Source: Pratylenchus scribneri
Taxonomy: Eukaryota > Nematoda > Chromadorea > Rhabditida > Pratylenchidae
DNA: 64,000 bases
Direction of reading: 5' to 3'
Assembly: GCA_030063045.1 (NCBI GenBank)
Contig: JAQSEB010000041.1
Coordinates: 2,659,501 to 2,723,500 of the forward strand
This document shows positions 52,501 through 64,000 of this stretch, one piece after another. The notes below the pieces were generated by a model that searched no databases, was not told the DNA's origin, and worked only from the letters and a program-made list of their open reading frames with translations. The stretch's first letter is position 1, and each line of letters begins with the position of its first letter. The position numbers and the translations under genes are program-made.

Positions 52501-54191
52501 TCATTGAACACAATTTGAGGAATTTTTTTTCGGATTCTCCCATCAACGACTCATTCGAATATTAGGCTGAAAATGAGAGAGAAATTTGGCAGATGTGAAA
52601 GAATTGATTATTACCCTCTTTACGGCACTTAATTTTAATTTTGAAGACATTTTGACGTGGAAATAATTTAATCATTATTTTTATTTGATATTTTTAGGAG
52701 CTGGCAAGGACCGAAAGCCTTTAATAGACGAACAAGGTGAAAATTGGATTGAATTTCACTCATCAAATGTAAATTTATGTTTGAAGGCTGCTCCACGGAT
52801 ACAGTAATCCTCTCAGAATTGACCTATAATTCGCAGGCCAATTTGGCATATTCCGAAGTAAATGTGTTCAAAGTGAGTGGATGAATATGCTGGAGAGGGA
52901 ATATAATTTTGAAATGAAAAGTTTGCCGACAAAGTGACAACATATTTTCAATGCGCCGTCTCCACTTGCATGATTTCAGGTCCAAAAAAGAATATTTTGT
53001 TTAAAATAATAAAAATATTTAATTTTTCAGAAGGAATGTGCTCGGGAAAAACTGTAAATATTCCCCAAAATTTAATTAGAATATGAATAATATATTATTC
53101 CAGCCTCCTCATTGTGGACCGAATTCGCGAATTCGGCGAACAATAAATGGCCAAAGCACCCAAACAAATTTGGGGGAAGGAAATACGGCAGCGGTGGCCA
53201 ACAATGTTGTTGTGCCATTCTCATCGGATGATCCGTACACGATGGTCAGCAATTTTTGGTCGAATATTATTAGTCCTAATTTAGGGCTAATATAGTTCGT
53301 GAAGAGGGCTGGGCCTAGGCTTCCGTCCCGGGCTTTCGCCAGAAGTCTAAATACCCGAGTGAAGGCGAATAAACTTTAAATTATTTTTTATTAATTATAC
53401 AGGAAAATGTGATAATAATAATTTGAAGGGTAAAAAACCATAAAGGAGAGGGAAAAGGGTGGATTTAAAAAGGCAGATAGGGGCAATATTTGACTGATAG
53501 GTTAATGGGGTGAGTAGGTGAAAGGTGGGGGTACAGTAGGATAAATAGGAAGTGGCCCTTAGGAATCTTGGCATTGAGAAATTTCATTCAATTCTTAAAT
53601 CCGTTAATTCCATTTCCAAAGCCATTTTATTGGGGAATTGGGCAGATTTATCGGTTACAAAATTCAACTCCAATCACACATATCTATAAACAAATTTTTG
53701 CCCATTAATTTCTTCTTTCATTTAGGATTTATCCGCCGAGAAGATTGTTGTTTTGGATTTGGACGATTCCGCGGAAACGGATACGACAGAGGCAAAAATA
53801 GCGGCGGGAAAGAATTGGCGAGAAGGAAATTATCAAAGCCAAGGCAAAGATTAATTAATTCATTTTGTAAATCTTTTAAATAAAACATAAATTCCAGCAA
53901 CATTGGCAGCCACTTCACGGCTTGGCTCAGTCCCCTCCACTTTTGGTCAGTTCTTTTTATTTTGGAATTTTTGGGGGCTAATGAAATGAATCTAAAATGG
54001 ATCCAATTTTAATCTAAAATTAATCCATTTTTTCAGCCTCCACCCTGCATCCATCCATTTGTTTTGGCGAAGTCCAATTCGGCATAATTTTGGCTGGTGT
54101 TGGCCTCCTCGCCTTTGGCGCATTCTTCGCAACCGGAATCCTTATTTGGCGGCAAAGGAAGTCAAAGAAAAGTTGGAATTGGAACCGATGA
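49527..54191 (+). CDS. Cuticlin-like ZP-domain membrane protein
   Basis: Cuticlins are secreted or membrane ZP-domain proteins that polymerise in the nematode cuticle. Nineteen exons in frame give 448 residues. There is a signal peptide (FVHFPLLIIQFLFPILSNA), then a complete ZP domain: VECMDDRVKIIFRTQRPF, FVKGMVENENCV, FELTNGQCNMRR, QRGVEQSITIIISFHQIFIT, RCTCFFMEADKV, FHVWQCESDLFSMLVHNCF, DEQGCSTDTVILSELTY and KVTTYFQCAVSTCM, with the conserved cysteines. A transmembrane helix (GIILAGVGLLAFGAFFATGI) and a short basic tail close it. RIRR at the exon 53104-53244 is a plausible furin-type site. Two introns use GC donors (after 50031 and 53843). The acceptor before 51877 appears to be GG. Introns hold two repeat copies. 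Confidence 0.93.
52219..52508 (+). repeat. 300-bp intronic element, copy D
   Basis: The copy carries GGGCTTTCGCC, GGGCAATATTTGATTGAT and GGGTACAGTAGGAAAA. It lies in ZP-gene intron 52116-52697, sense to the gene. Confidence 0.85.
53265..53578 (+). repeat. 300-bp intronic element, copy E
   Basis: This is the best-preserved copy: TATTAGTCCTAATTTAGG at the left, GGGCTTTCGCC, GGGGCAATATTTGACTGATA, GGGTACAGTAGGATAAAT and a right end near GGCCCTTAGGAATCTTGGCA. It lies in ZP-gene intron 53245-53725, only 0.75 kb from copy D. Confidence 0.87.
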
Positions 54192-55125
54192 TTATGCCCC
54201 CACCCATCCATTCCATTCAATTTAATTCTAATTTTGATTTCAAACTCCATTTTTTTGTTTTTCCTTCATTTCCCAAAATACATATAAATCCAATAATTTT
54301 GTCCATTTTTAATGGTAAATTCGATTTTTTGCTAAGAAGAATGCGCGTAAAATTGGCAATTATTGGCCGAAAGAGGATTGGCAATTAAGGAGGAAATTCC
54401 TGATTCCTCCATAAAATTCCTTTGGGCGAAATGGGCGCACAATTTGATGAGAAAATGATTGACATGGAATGTGGAAGGAAATTGGAAAAAAGTGAATGAA
54501 TGAAGGCCATCCTTGGGGCAATTTATTTGGCGGCAATCTGTCGGAATCGGAACGGAATAGGAAAAAGTGGCAGTGTGAGAGTAATGTAATATAAATAAAT
54601 AAAATTGTATTAGAATATGTCAGGAACTTTTAAGTGTAAGAATTCCTTCCTAGCTCAATTGCAAAAAGGGAAACAATTCCTCCCGAGGCGTGTGGCAAAC
54701 CTTGGCCTACTAGCCCACATCTATTCTCCCACTCTATCTCTTTATTTGTGAAATTTTCATATTCATGCGCAAATAAAATTAGAAAAAATTTTTAATATTT
54801 TCTACAATTTGAATATTTATTACCTTGGATATTGTTTAGAAAGTGTAGATGAAGATGAAGCAATGATTACGATCGATACAATTTTTGAAAAATCTTGTTA
54901 ATAAATAAATATTTATTTTTTCTGTTTTATTTGGGATTATTTTGAATTTTTGATAAATTTTATTCACAAAAAATGTTGATTTCAATTTGCATATTTTTAC
55001 GATGTCCACGACGGGGTTAGGTTGATGGATTTTTTTATTTTTTGGAAAAGGAAATCCTTTAAAAAATTCTTAAAATTATTTAATAAACTTAATCAAACTA
55101 AATTTAGAAATTTCAGTCTCAAAAA
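54192..55125. other. Gap between ZP gene and PPP5 gene
   Basis: I see no gene. AATAAA-like motifs near 54595 could serve the ZP transcript. Confidence 0.6.
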
Positions 55126-58100
55126 ATGATGGATGAATCACAAAATATAAATAATGGCAATGCTGCCGATGATGTTGAATGTGCGGCCAACAATAATTGT
55201 TCGAATGCTGTGCCATCCACCCAAACAAGCAAAATTGATGAAATTTATGAAGAATGCGCGACATTGGCAAAAGATGACAAAGATTTGGCCTTATTGTTGA
55301 AGGAAAGGGCCAATAAATTTTTCAAAGGTTTTTTAAGTGAAAGATGAAATAATTTTTAATTTTTTAATAGATGAACAATACGAAATGGCAATTGAATTGT
55401 ACAACAAATGTTTGGGCTTGGATCCATCGGCGGCTGTTTATGGCAATCGGAGTTTTGCATATTTAAAGAGGTAATGCCTAAAATGCTTATAAAAATAAAT
55501 AAACCATCATTTAAAGGGAATTGTATGGACTTGCATTGGCCGATGCGGACAAAGCCATTGAATTGTATGTAAAAAAATAAATATTTTAATTAATTATTCA
55601 AATGAATTATTTGTATTTTTGATTTAAAATTAATATTTATCAAATTAATAAGTCAAAATCAAATTACATAGTTTAAAACCAATTAAGACCCATCGAAAAA
55701 CTCAATTTTAATAAAATTTTAATTCAATTTTCATTTTTAGGGACCCAACTTATGTGAAGGCCTATTATCGACGGGCATCGGCCAATATGGCATTGAGCAA
55801 ATTCAAATTGGCTTTGGCCGACTACGATCGAGTTCGCAAAATGAGTCCATGCCGGCAGAATTTAACCAAATACGAGGAATGCCAAAAGGTTATTTTTTGA
55901 AGAAATTTATTTGCAAAAAAATTAAATAAAATAGATTGTGAAGAGAATGGCATTTGAGAGGGCGATTGCCACTGACCATTCACAAACAAGCATTGCCGAT
56001 TCCATCAAAATTGAGGATTTTGGTTGGTTTAAAATTTTATTAATATATAAAATTGATATACAAGTCCGGAAAAAATATTTGCCAAGGATCAAACCACTAA
56101 ACTAAAAATGTCTTTTTTAGTTTTACGGTTAAATATTCTTTATAAATCAACCAGCGTAAATCTAAAGAACAGAGCTGGGTCCGAATCCGGCTCCGACTCC
56201 GACTCCGCTCCGGAGCTGGAGTCGGAGTCGAAAAATGAAAAGGTCGGAGTCCGGAGTCGGAGCTGGAGTCAAAATTTTCAAAGGTCGGAGTTGGGAGTCG
56301 GAGTCGAAAATTTTGAGTGACTCCGGACTCCGTTCGACTCCGGATTTTTCTTAAAAAAATTGTATTTTTTACCTAATTTTTACAAAAATTTCCCTTTTCA
56401 ATTTTCTAAAATTAAATTTTTTTTGGTTTATTTTAACTAAAATTGAAATTTTCGCCCCGAAATTATATCATTTTCGGAAATAGATGTTAATTTTACACAA
56501 AAATGCCCTAGAGCCAAATCAAAATTACATGAAAAAAATTTTCTGCGGAGTCAAACTCCGGAGTCGGAGTCGAGTTTTAGAACGACTCCGGAGTTGGAGT
56601 CGGAGTCGGAGTCAAAAATTGGAAAACCCGGAGTCCGGAGTCGGAGCTAAATTTGTGAAAAGTCAGAGTCCGGAGTCGGAGTCGGAGTCAAGATTTATGA
56701 AAAGCACAGCTCTGCTAAAGAACAAAAAATGAGGTGCCAAAAAGCGCTAGTGTAACCAAAAATTTGCTTATAAGTCTGAAAAATTGCAACAATTCAAACA
56801 GCAATCCTCGCCAATGAATTTAAAATTAGCCTAGAATTGGGTTTGTTAATTTTTTCGAATTTGAACTTTCATGCAAATTTATATTCATATAATATGGAGT
56901 TTGCCAATTTCAGTTGTTGAAAGCGATTATAATGGTCCACATTTGGAGGGGGATATTTCCATTGGATTCATCACTGAATTGCTTCAAACATTCAAACAAC
57001 AAGGAAAATTGCACATTAAATACGCTTATAAGGTTAATTTGATGTGATTTTAATAAAATTATTTTTGAATAGATTTTATTGGCCGTCCGACAATATTTCA
57101 TGAAAGCGCCCACTTTGGTGGAAATTCACGTACCGCATAAACAAAGTTGGCCAATTGTTTTTTTTCATATTAAAATTAATTTTATAGAATTTACAATTTG
57201 TGGCGACATCCATGGTCAATTTTATGATTTGGCCAACATTTTTGAGTTGAATGGACTGCCATCCGAATCGAATCCATATTTATTTAATGGCGATTTTGTG
57301 GACAGGTTGACCCATTAAATCAATTAAAATTATTTAAATATTATATTAAAGGGGTTCATTTTCGGTGGAGACCATTTTCACATTATTCTCATTCAAATTG
57401 CTTGCACCAAATCATTTCTTCTTGAGCAGGTTTATTCACTGAAATTAAATGTTCAAAAATATTCAAAAAAAAAAATATTTAATGTTTTTATTTTAAAATT
57501 TAATTTATAGATAGAAAATTTAAAAAGTCTACTTTTTCCACAATTTTCAAAAAATTTCAGAGGAAATCATGAATCGGATGTGATGAACAAAGTAAAATTA
57601 ATTCTTTTTTTTTTAATATTTTCCCATCAATTTTCACAGATGTATGGATTCGAGGGCGAAGTCAAGTCAAAATACAATCAAAAAATGGCTGAATTGTTCA
57701 CAGAAATTTTTAATTGTATGAATTTTTGTGAAAAATTGCATTTTTTTAATTCTCATTTTCAGATTTACCACTTTGCCATTTGATAAATAAAAAAATTTTC
57801 GTCAGTTTCTCTTTTATATTTTTTGATACCTAATTTTTCTTTTTAGGTGTGCCATGGCGGATTATTCCAGGAGAATTCGATCACACTTGATCAAATTCGC
57901 AAAGTGAATCGATTCAGGCAACCGCCGGAAGAGGTTAAAACAAAAGATTTATAAAAAAATAAGAACCAGCGGGCGAGCCCGCTGGTTCTTAAGGGGGTGA
58001 CGGAAGGAATACGTGGGTCAGTTGGAAGAAAGCGCTAACGCGCTTTAAAAGGTTTCTAGAAGGGTTATATTTCATATTAGAATCCATTCCGCATTTTTCT

Positions 58101-60206
58101 AATCAAAATTCAACTCGCGCACAACCGGTTTAAAAATTTAAACCGGTTTAATTCTCAAATTAAACCTCAAATTCGTAATCTCCATCATCGAAAACCTCTA
58201 AAAAAATTATCTGCCCATGGTGGGATTCGAACCCGCGACCTCCGTCCAACTCCTCCTCTCTTCCCGAATCGACCAAAAAATCCAAAGGGGCCGAGTTGGC
58301 CAATTTCTGCAGCGTATAGGGCCAAGGGTTTTGAGTTTAGACCCCATAAACCATATATCATTCGAAAGCTGACACTCTTGCGGAGTGCCCTTTCTCCGGG
58401 CCCAAAACCCAAAAATCAAAAGGAAAAAAGTTTTACCTACACAAACCGAAAAAGTTCAATTTTTTAAACCGGTTTTGGCTAATATCTCGAAGCCACTTTA
58501 AGATTTTAAAAAAGTTGGAATTTTCTATTGTATGCCATCGATATAGGAAACTTTTCAGAAAAGATGGCTAAAAGTGGCTGGCTAGATTTTCGCCAACTTG
58601 AAAAAATAACGATAAACAGAAAATATTATAATATTATATAATGTAAATTCATTTTTCAGGGCATTATGTGCGATTTACTTTGGTCGGATCCACAAGAATT
58701 CCCTGGCCGATCGCCTTCAAAAAGGGGTCAGTTTTTAAAAGGAAAAATTGTCAAATTAATATTAGTTATTACAAAAAATAAAATAAATCGACAAAATATT
58801 AAAAATTATGTTTTAATTTAACTAGAATACTAACCGGAATAAAATACATTTTTCTGGAAAATAACCGGAATGAAACACAATCTAACCGGAAAATACAAAT
58901 CTTTCTGGAACGAAACACAATCTAACTGGAAAACACAAAACTTTCCGGAATGAAACACAATCTAACCGGAAAACACATCTTTCCGGAATGAAACACAATC
59001 TAACCGGAAAACACATCTTTCCGGAATGAAACACAATCTAACCGGAAAACACATCTTTCCGGAATGAAACACAATCTAACCGGAAAACACAAAACTTTCC
59101 GGAATTAAACACAATCTAACCGGAAAACACATCTTTCCGGAATGAAACACATTCTAACCGGAAAACACAATCTAACCGGAAAACACAAATCTTTCCGGAA
59201 TGAAACACAACTAACCGGAAAACACAAATCTTTCCGGAATGAAACACAATCTAACCGGAAAACACATCTTTCCGGAATGAAACACAATCTAACCGGAAAA
59301 CACATCTTTCCGGAATGAAACACAATCTAACCGGAATACACATCTTTCCGGAATGAAACACAATCTAACCGGAAAACACAAAACTTTCCGGAATTAAACA
59401 CAATCTAACCGGAAAACACATCTTTCCGGAATGAAACACAATCTAACCGGAAAACACAAAACTTTCCGGAATTAAACACAATCTAACCGGAAAACACATC
59501 TTTCCGGAATGAAACACATTCTGACCGGAAAACACAATCTAACCGGAAAACACAAATCTTTCCGGAATGAAACACAATCTAACCGGAAAACACAAATCTT
59601 TCCGGAATGAAACACAATCTAACCGGAAAACACAAATCTTTCCGGAATGAAACACAACTAACCGGAAAACACAAATCTTTCCAAAATGAAACACAATCTA
59701 ACCGGAAAATACAAATCTCCTTAATTTTCTTCAATAATTATTTCACTTTTTGATATTTTTCCAGGCGTTGGCATTCAATTTGGGCCGGATGTGACGGAAC
59801 GTTTCCTTCGTGAAAATGATCTCTTGTACATTGTCAGGTTGGCATAAATCTTGTCGATTATTAAATTAAATATCCCCCTCTTTTATAGAAGCCATGAAGT
59901 CAAGCCCCTTGGCTGGGAAGCACAACACAACGGGAAATGTTATACAATCTTTTCGGCTCCGGTAATCATTTTGGGAGTTATTCTACATTTAATTTATATT
60001 TATAGAATTACTGTGATACAATCGGCAATAAAGGAGCATTCATTAATATTATGGGTGGGTATAATTAATGTTGAAATATTCCAATTTTAATATTAAATTC
60101 AGGTGATCAACTTTATCCTCCAAAAATCCAAACATTCGATGCCGTTCCTCATCCAAAGCTTCAGGCGATGGCCTATGCCTCTTCATTGCTCAATTTCCTT
60201 TCATGA
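55126..60206 (+). CDS. pph-5: Serine/threonine protein phosphatase 5 (TPR + PP2A-type domain)
   Basis: PPP5 is an Hsp90-linked phosphatase. Its TPR domain binds Hsp90 and inhibits the catalytic domain. Eighteen exons in frame give 523 residues. The N-terminus is acidic, then three TPRs ([53 protein letters not shown]). A linker follows, then the phosphatase core with all metal and catalytic motifs: [63 protein letters not shown] and FSAPNYCD. The end is [14 protein letters not shown]. Introns carry a hAT-type MITE, an unclassified 0.7-kb insertion and a 0.9-kb minisatellite; the reading frame is intact throughout. Confidence 0.97.
56170..56714. mobile_element. hAT-type MITE, 545 bp, in PPP5 intron
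   Basis: The ends are CAGAGCTG and CAGCTCTG, flanked by a perfect 8-bp duplication ctaaagaa (56162-56169 and 56715-56722). Near each end, arrays of GGAGTCGGAGTC-like motifs lie in inverted orientation. There is no transposase sequence. The layout (short inverted ends, subterminal motif arrays, 8-bp duplication) parallels the hAT at 36.7 kb, but the motifs differ. Confidence 0.92.
57961..58650. repeat. Unclassified insertion with hairpin and tRNA-like B box in PPP5 intron
   Basis: The segment opens with a perfect GC-rich hairpin (57961-57990, 13-bp stem AAGAACCAGCGGG, 4-base loop). It contains the palindrome AACCGGTTTAAA...TTTAAACCGGTT near 58125-58152. On the minus strand GCGGGTTCGAATCCCACC at about 58230 looks like a tRNA T-arm. 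It shares CTCCATCATCGAAAACC with the 46.3-kb element. Composition differs from the flanking intron. It may be a tRNA-derived SINE or part of the foldback family; borders are unknown. Confidence 0.5.
58831..59717 (-). repeat. 40-bp TTCCGG minisatellite array, locus 3 (PPP5 intron)
   Basis: About 22 units carry CTTTCCGGAATGAAACACAA and CTAACCGGAAAACACA. Most are 40 bp or 38 bp (CAAATC shortened to CATC). The consensus is the exact reverse complement of locus 1. Higher-order blocks of several units are repeated. It lies in the intron 58727-59764. Confidence 0.95.
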
Positions 60207-63200
60207 CGAAGAATTATTAATTGAATATTTTAATGGGAAATGAATGAATTTTATTAAATTTAAATTGTAGACCGTCATTATTTCCCCACATTCTTTTTAT
60301 CCACTTAATATTTTGTTTTTTTTTGTTTTCCATAAAATTAATTCGATTTGTTTTTTCTTAATTTTATCTGTTTTTTATAGAATATTCACTGATTTTAATA
60401 AATTTTGAAATAAAATCTAACTTCTGAATTGCCATCCTTTTTGATTCCAATCATTTTTCTCATCAATCCCAAAGGGCCTCAGGGCATAGATGTTATGATT
60501 AGGATATCTCCTCATTGGTTTTTAGCACTTTTATAAATTAAAATTATTATTTTCGGGTAGACTTCAATGCACATTTTTCATTTTGTTTTTCCCATTCTTC
60601 ATTTTTGAATTCCTCTTTCCCTCTTCACCAAATGCCCGGTCCTTCCTTCATTATTTGCACATCGGGTGGCGGCTTTTACCCTTCAATAATATGTAATATT
60701 TGCTTCAATGCTTCTCCTCCCTCTCCTCATTTCCCCTGCCGAATAGCCAAGCAGCCATCCATCGCCTTTTGCCGTTCCCATTTCCTCCTATGTATCTCCT
60801 CATTTCTGGCCACAATTTACTCATGATTCTGCTCCATTTTCTTTGCCTTTAGGCGACGGCAATTGTGCCAGCCGGCAGCAGTGAATTTGACGTGCGTAAA
60901 AAGGGTAAAGAAAATAGCTTGAAATGTGTGATGGATGAATGTGAATATAGGGAAAAAAAAGGAGAGAGGAGAAGTAGATTGCGTGATGATGAGAAATGGA
61001 ATGAGGGATAGGCCAAGAAGACACCAAATGCAGCCAGCCTTGGCCCTAGGGCATAGTAAGCAAAAAATACACATAGGATTCTTTCTTCCTTCTCGCCTAT
61101 CCGAAAAATTCCCAAATTTTCGGACGTGCGCGCATCCCCACTCTTTATGCTATATCCCCCAATGGCCAATGTGATATATTTGGTTTTGGCCATTCTCTCG
61201 CTCTTTGCTGGATTCAAAGGAGGCCTCAAAAATCTCTGTGGCCCACAATGGCTTACTCAAGAGTGATATTTCTCTACGCCTTCGGCTATTTCTCCTTCTT
61301 TACATGGATGTGCGTGTGCGCCTCGTAAAAATGGCCAAAGATGGAGTCGCCGGCACCGGCCTTTGCCTCCATCACTCATCAGACTTTAAGGAGGGAAGGC
61401 AAAAAACGGGTGGAGGAGGCTAACGGCTAACAAATCCCCTCCGTATTTTCCCTTCTTCCCCAATCCCCATTCCTTCTTTGCATTCCCTTTTCCCACCAGT
61501 CACCGCCGCAGGGAAAGCACTTCTTTTTGTGGCACATTTGAAGGGAGCAAAGGGGGTGGGGGTGAAAAGGCGCAACGGCAAAAAAGGGCCAAGTAAAATT
61601 TTCCTCACAACCATCAAGTCCCCCCCTTCTTTCCATTCTATTAAATGTGAAAGGAATGAGTTTTTGTTTGGCCCCCGGCACATTGATGATGGGTTTTTCA
61701 TGGCCAAGAAGTGAATTTTCATTTTCCTCTTTGATGCGCCGGCATTCGGCCCATAAATGAGCGTTGCGAATTTTGGGGCAAAACAACAAAAAGACATTGG
61801 ACCCAAATAAATTGATTGAATTTGCCAAAAATTAATTACCAAAAAACAGAATTTGGCCAAGCCAATTTAATTCTGACTGAGTTAAAATGCGATTCGGCAC
61901 AAGTTTCATATTTTACTGATTATCATACAAAATTCCGCCCTTTGAAATCCGATTCCACTTTTCGTCCCCTTCTGGCCAATTCCTTGGCCTCATTTTTCTG
62001 TGCCATTTACTCTCTACTTTTTCCATTGGCTAGAGGAATTGGAGAATCGAAAATAAATCAATCCTTTTTTATTTATTTCAATTAAATTTGATCAAATTTA
62101 AACATTTGTAAATTAAACCCTGGGAGAATAACTTATGTTCCAAAATGGATTAGGAGGTTTCAAACGAATGAGTTTAACCGAACAGCTGACAATGAAAAAA
62201 TGCTGGCATTTAAGGGAAGAACACTCAATGCAATGGTGAGAACAAATCCTCAAATAAAGTTTACACAAACAAATCACTCAAAAATCATCATCAACATTTC
62301 AAACTGCTATTGGCCATAAATTTAGGCTTAATGGACTCCTTACTTTTAAATGAAAATGAATCATTCCAGGATGTCCAATCCCTTCTTTAAATTAAATTTG
62401 GTTCTTTTTCGGATCTTAAACTTTCATATTTTCCTCTAAAAATCGCACTAAACCCGTAAATTACGCCCATTTATTCTTTATTCTTTCAAAGTTTCCCTAT
62501 AAAATTGAGGGTTTTGATGGCAAATTGAAGGCAATTTTGGTGTATTTATATATTCCAAAAGGCCATTCGTCCAGTCCACCACTCTCCGGGGGCCAATTCC
62601 CGCCGATTGACTGGGATTTATCCTTCATTCCCCCTCCATTCAAAGTCCGTATTTTATATTTTCGAGAGGGCCGGCCCCATAAATGCAAGGAAAATATGCA
62701 TGCCAAAATGGTTGGCCAGATGACGGTCAATTCCCCCCCCCCCTTCCTTTTGGCTAAAACAAATCCAAATAAAAATATTTGAGGATTCATCAAAAGTCAC
62801 GCCATCACATTTTAACCCATTTTGTCATTCTTTCGAATATTTTTGAATATTGGTTCAATTCCTTTAGGAATATATTGAGGCAAAAACTTGGGAAAATTGG
62901 CCGCAAAATTATGGCCAAAAGTTTGGAAATTTATTAAAAGTGAGGAATTAGTATCTTTTAAAATTGACAATTTGACTTAATTTTTTGTATCACACTTTTT
63001 TTAACATAATTTTCGTGAATTGGCCATTCTCCAATATTTTGGCCAATATTTTTTTCACATTTTTTGCTGTCGGCATGGCACATCGGAAATTCATTAAACT
63101 TTTTGTCCGGCCAAAACCTTCCATTCCCGTCGCCCTAATTTCCTTATAGGATTGATTTCACAGTGCAATGCCGGAGGCAGCCATCCAAACCAAAAATGGA

Positions 63201-63706
63201 AATCCAATAGGGAAAAGCCCACAGGGCAAAATTTCAGCCATCTTCTACCAAATATCCCCTAAAATATTTATCCCCCCCCCCCCCCATCGAATACACAAGA
63301 TTATCCTTTAATTATGTGGCCAAAATGTGAGCATTCGGGCTATTTGGCCGCCTTAAAGTCTTTCCAAACATTCGATTCCTTTAAAATTCAATACTAATTT
63401 ACCAAATTAATATTTTAAAAACCAAAAACAGATATTGAAATAACAATCTAGAATAGGAATATCAAATAGAAATGGCCTTCTCGTTTCTCCCAAAATCCAC
63501 CTACCCTAACTATCCAAATTCCACTAAATGTTTGGAGTAATTACATTTAATTTATTTGCTTGAATGATTATTTCATTTTAATAGACACCAAATATATGGC
63601 CAAAAGGTGCAGAACTGTGTATTTTAGCCAGAATGCTTCAATTTAATTGAGGCCAACAATTAATTCCCCTATAATCAACAACAAAGCAATATTTTGGCCA
63701 CCAACA
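60207..63706. other. 3.5-kb intergenic region
   Basis: I see no gene with homology. Frames on both strands (for example 61420-61860 minus) lack recognisable domains and splice context. C runs occur at 62733-62743 (11) and 63272-63285 (14). The right part should contain the promoter of the next gene. Confidence 0.55.
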
Positions 63707-64000
63707 ATGTTTTGTCCTTCAATTCTTTTGTTTTTCATTTTAAATGCCATTGTCATCCGGGCATTTCCTTTTGGGACTGAGGAATTGTTGGAAAGGGTGG
63801 CCACCGAAGGAATTTTGGCTGCCCAAGAACAGCACATTTTAATGGTAAATTTGAACAAAAGAAACAATAAAATAATTAGACATAAAAATGTGATCATTTT
63901 AATGACTCAAAAAATGTCCAATTTTCCCATTCTTTGATAATTTATATTTCCAGCATTCAAATGCCATCAATGGCCAAAAACATTCATTGCAACGTCGCCG
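63707..64000 (+). CDS. Start of a small secreted (perhaps neuropeptide-like) protein, cut by window end
   Basis: The first exon (63707-63844) begins with a clear signal peptide, MFCPSILLFFILNAIVIRAF, followed by PFGTEELLERVATEGILAAQ. A GT donor leads to a second exon starting at 63954 in frame (HSNAINGQKHSLQRR) and running off the window. An upstream in-frame Met at 63647 would spoil the signal peptide, so I chose 63707. Dibasic RR suggests, but does not show, a propeptide processed to small peptides. No family is recognised. Confidence 0.5.

Noticed and set aside
57961..57990. Rho-independent bacterial terminator
   Set aside because: The hairpin shape fits, but it lies within an intron of a nematode gene, so bacterial termination is irrelevant.
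58185..58419. Functional tRNA gene on the minus strand
   Set aside because: Only the T-arm-like part is good. No matching acceptor strand or anticodon arm can be placed.
61420..61860. 146-residue minus frame in the right intergenic region
   Set aside because: There is no homology, no splice context and the composition matches surrounding noncoding DNA.

Overview
The window is nematode nuclear DNA. It is AT-rich and dense in short introns, and its genes have clear animal and nematode homologues: UNC-13, RIO kinase 2, a cuticlin-type ZP protein and an SPCA Ca2+/Mn2+ ATPase. Several introns use a GC donor with an AG acceptor where frame and homology leave no better choice. Frequent GC-AG splicing has been reported for cyst nematodes (Globodera and relatives), so a plant-parasitic tylenchid is my best guess. 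That guess is an inference, not a proof.

Layout. 1-13.8 kb (+) holds the 3' two thirds of unc-13 (C1, C2, MUN and C-terminal C2 domains), 28 exons traced in frame. 14.7-19.0 kb (-) holds a rhotekin-like protein. 20.4-22.9 kb (-) holds a seven-helix orphan receptor. 25.8-29.6 kb (-) holds a long-tailed NKAIN-family membrane protein. 31.2-36.0 kb (-) holds the Golgi Ca2+/Mn2+ pump pmr-1, with a tRNA-Cys gene in one intron. 36.7-37.7 kb is a hAT transposon remnant with an exact 8-bp target duplication. 37.8-38.7 kb (-) holds an unrecognised repeat-containing protein with an apparent one-base deletion. It stands head to head with a casein-kinase-1/TTBK-like kinase at 39.0-40.3 kb (+), across a short gap that has a TATA box facing each way. 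A + strand run follows: SPOP-like MATH/BTB adaptor (41.4-43.2 kb), riok-2 (43.6-45.5 kb), HPRT (45.9-48.3 kb), ZP-domain cuticlin (49.5-54.2 kb), PPP5 phosphatase (55.1-60.2 kb) and the start of a small secreted protein at the right edge.

The genes are mostly unrelated housekeeping and neuronal genes, and no multi-gene system is evident. unc-13 drives synaptic vesicle priming, the receptor and NKAIN are membrane proteins, pmr-1 loads the Golgi, riok-2 matures the 40S subunit and HPRT salvages purines.

The least ordinary content is the repeat population, nearly all of it in introns. One 40-bp TTCCGG minisatellite occurs at three loci, two of them in opposite orientation inside unc-13. One about 300-bp element occurs in five introns. 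There are also two hAT-type insertions with perfect target duplications, a palindrome with a TAA duplication, two related foldback elements, and two large arrays of the same AATTACAATTCGC-type repeat in opposite orientation. Two splice or frame anomalies (a GG acceptor in the ZP gene and a one-base deletion in the 38-kb gene) deserve checking against RNA and reads.
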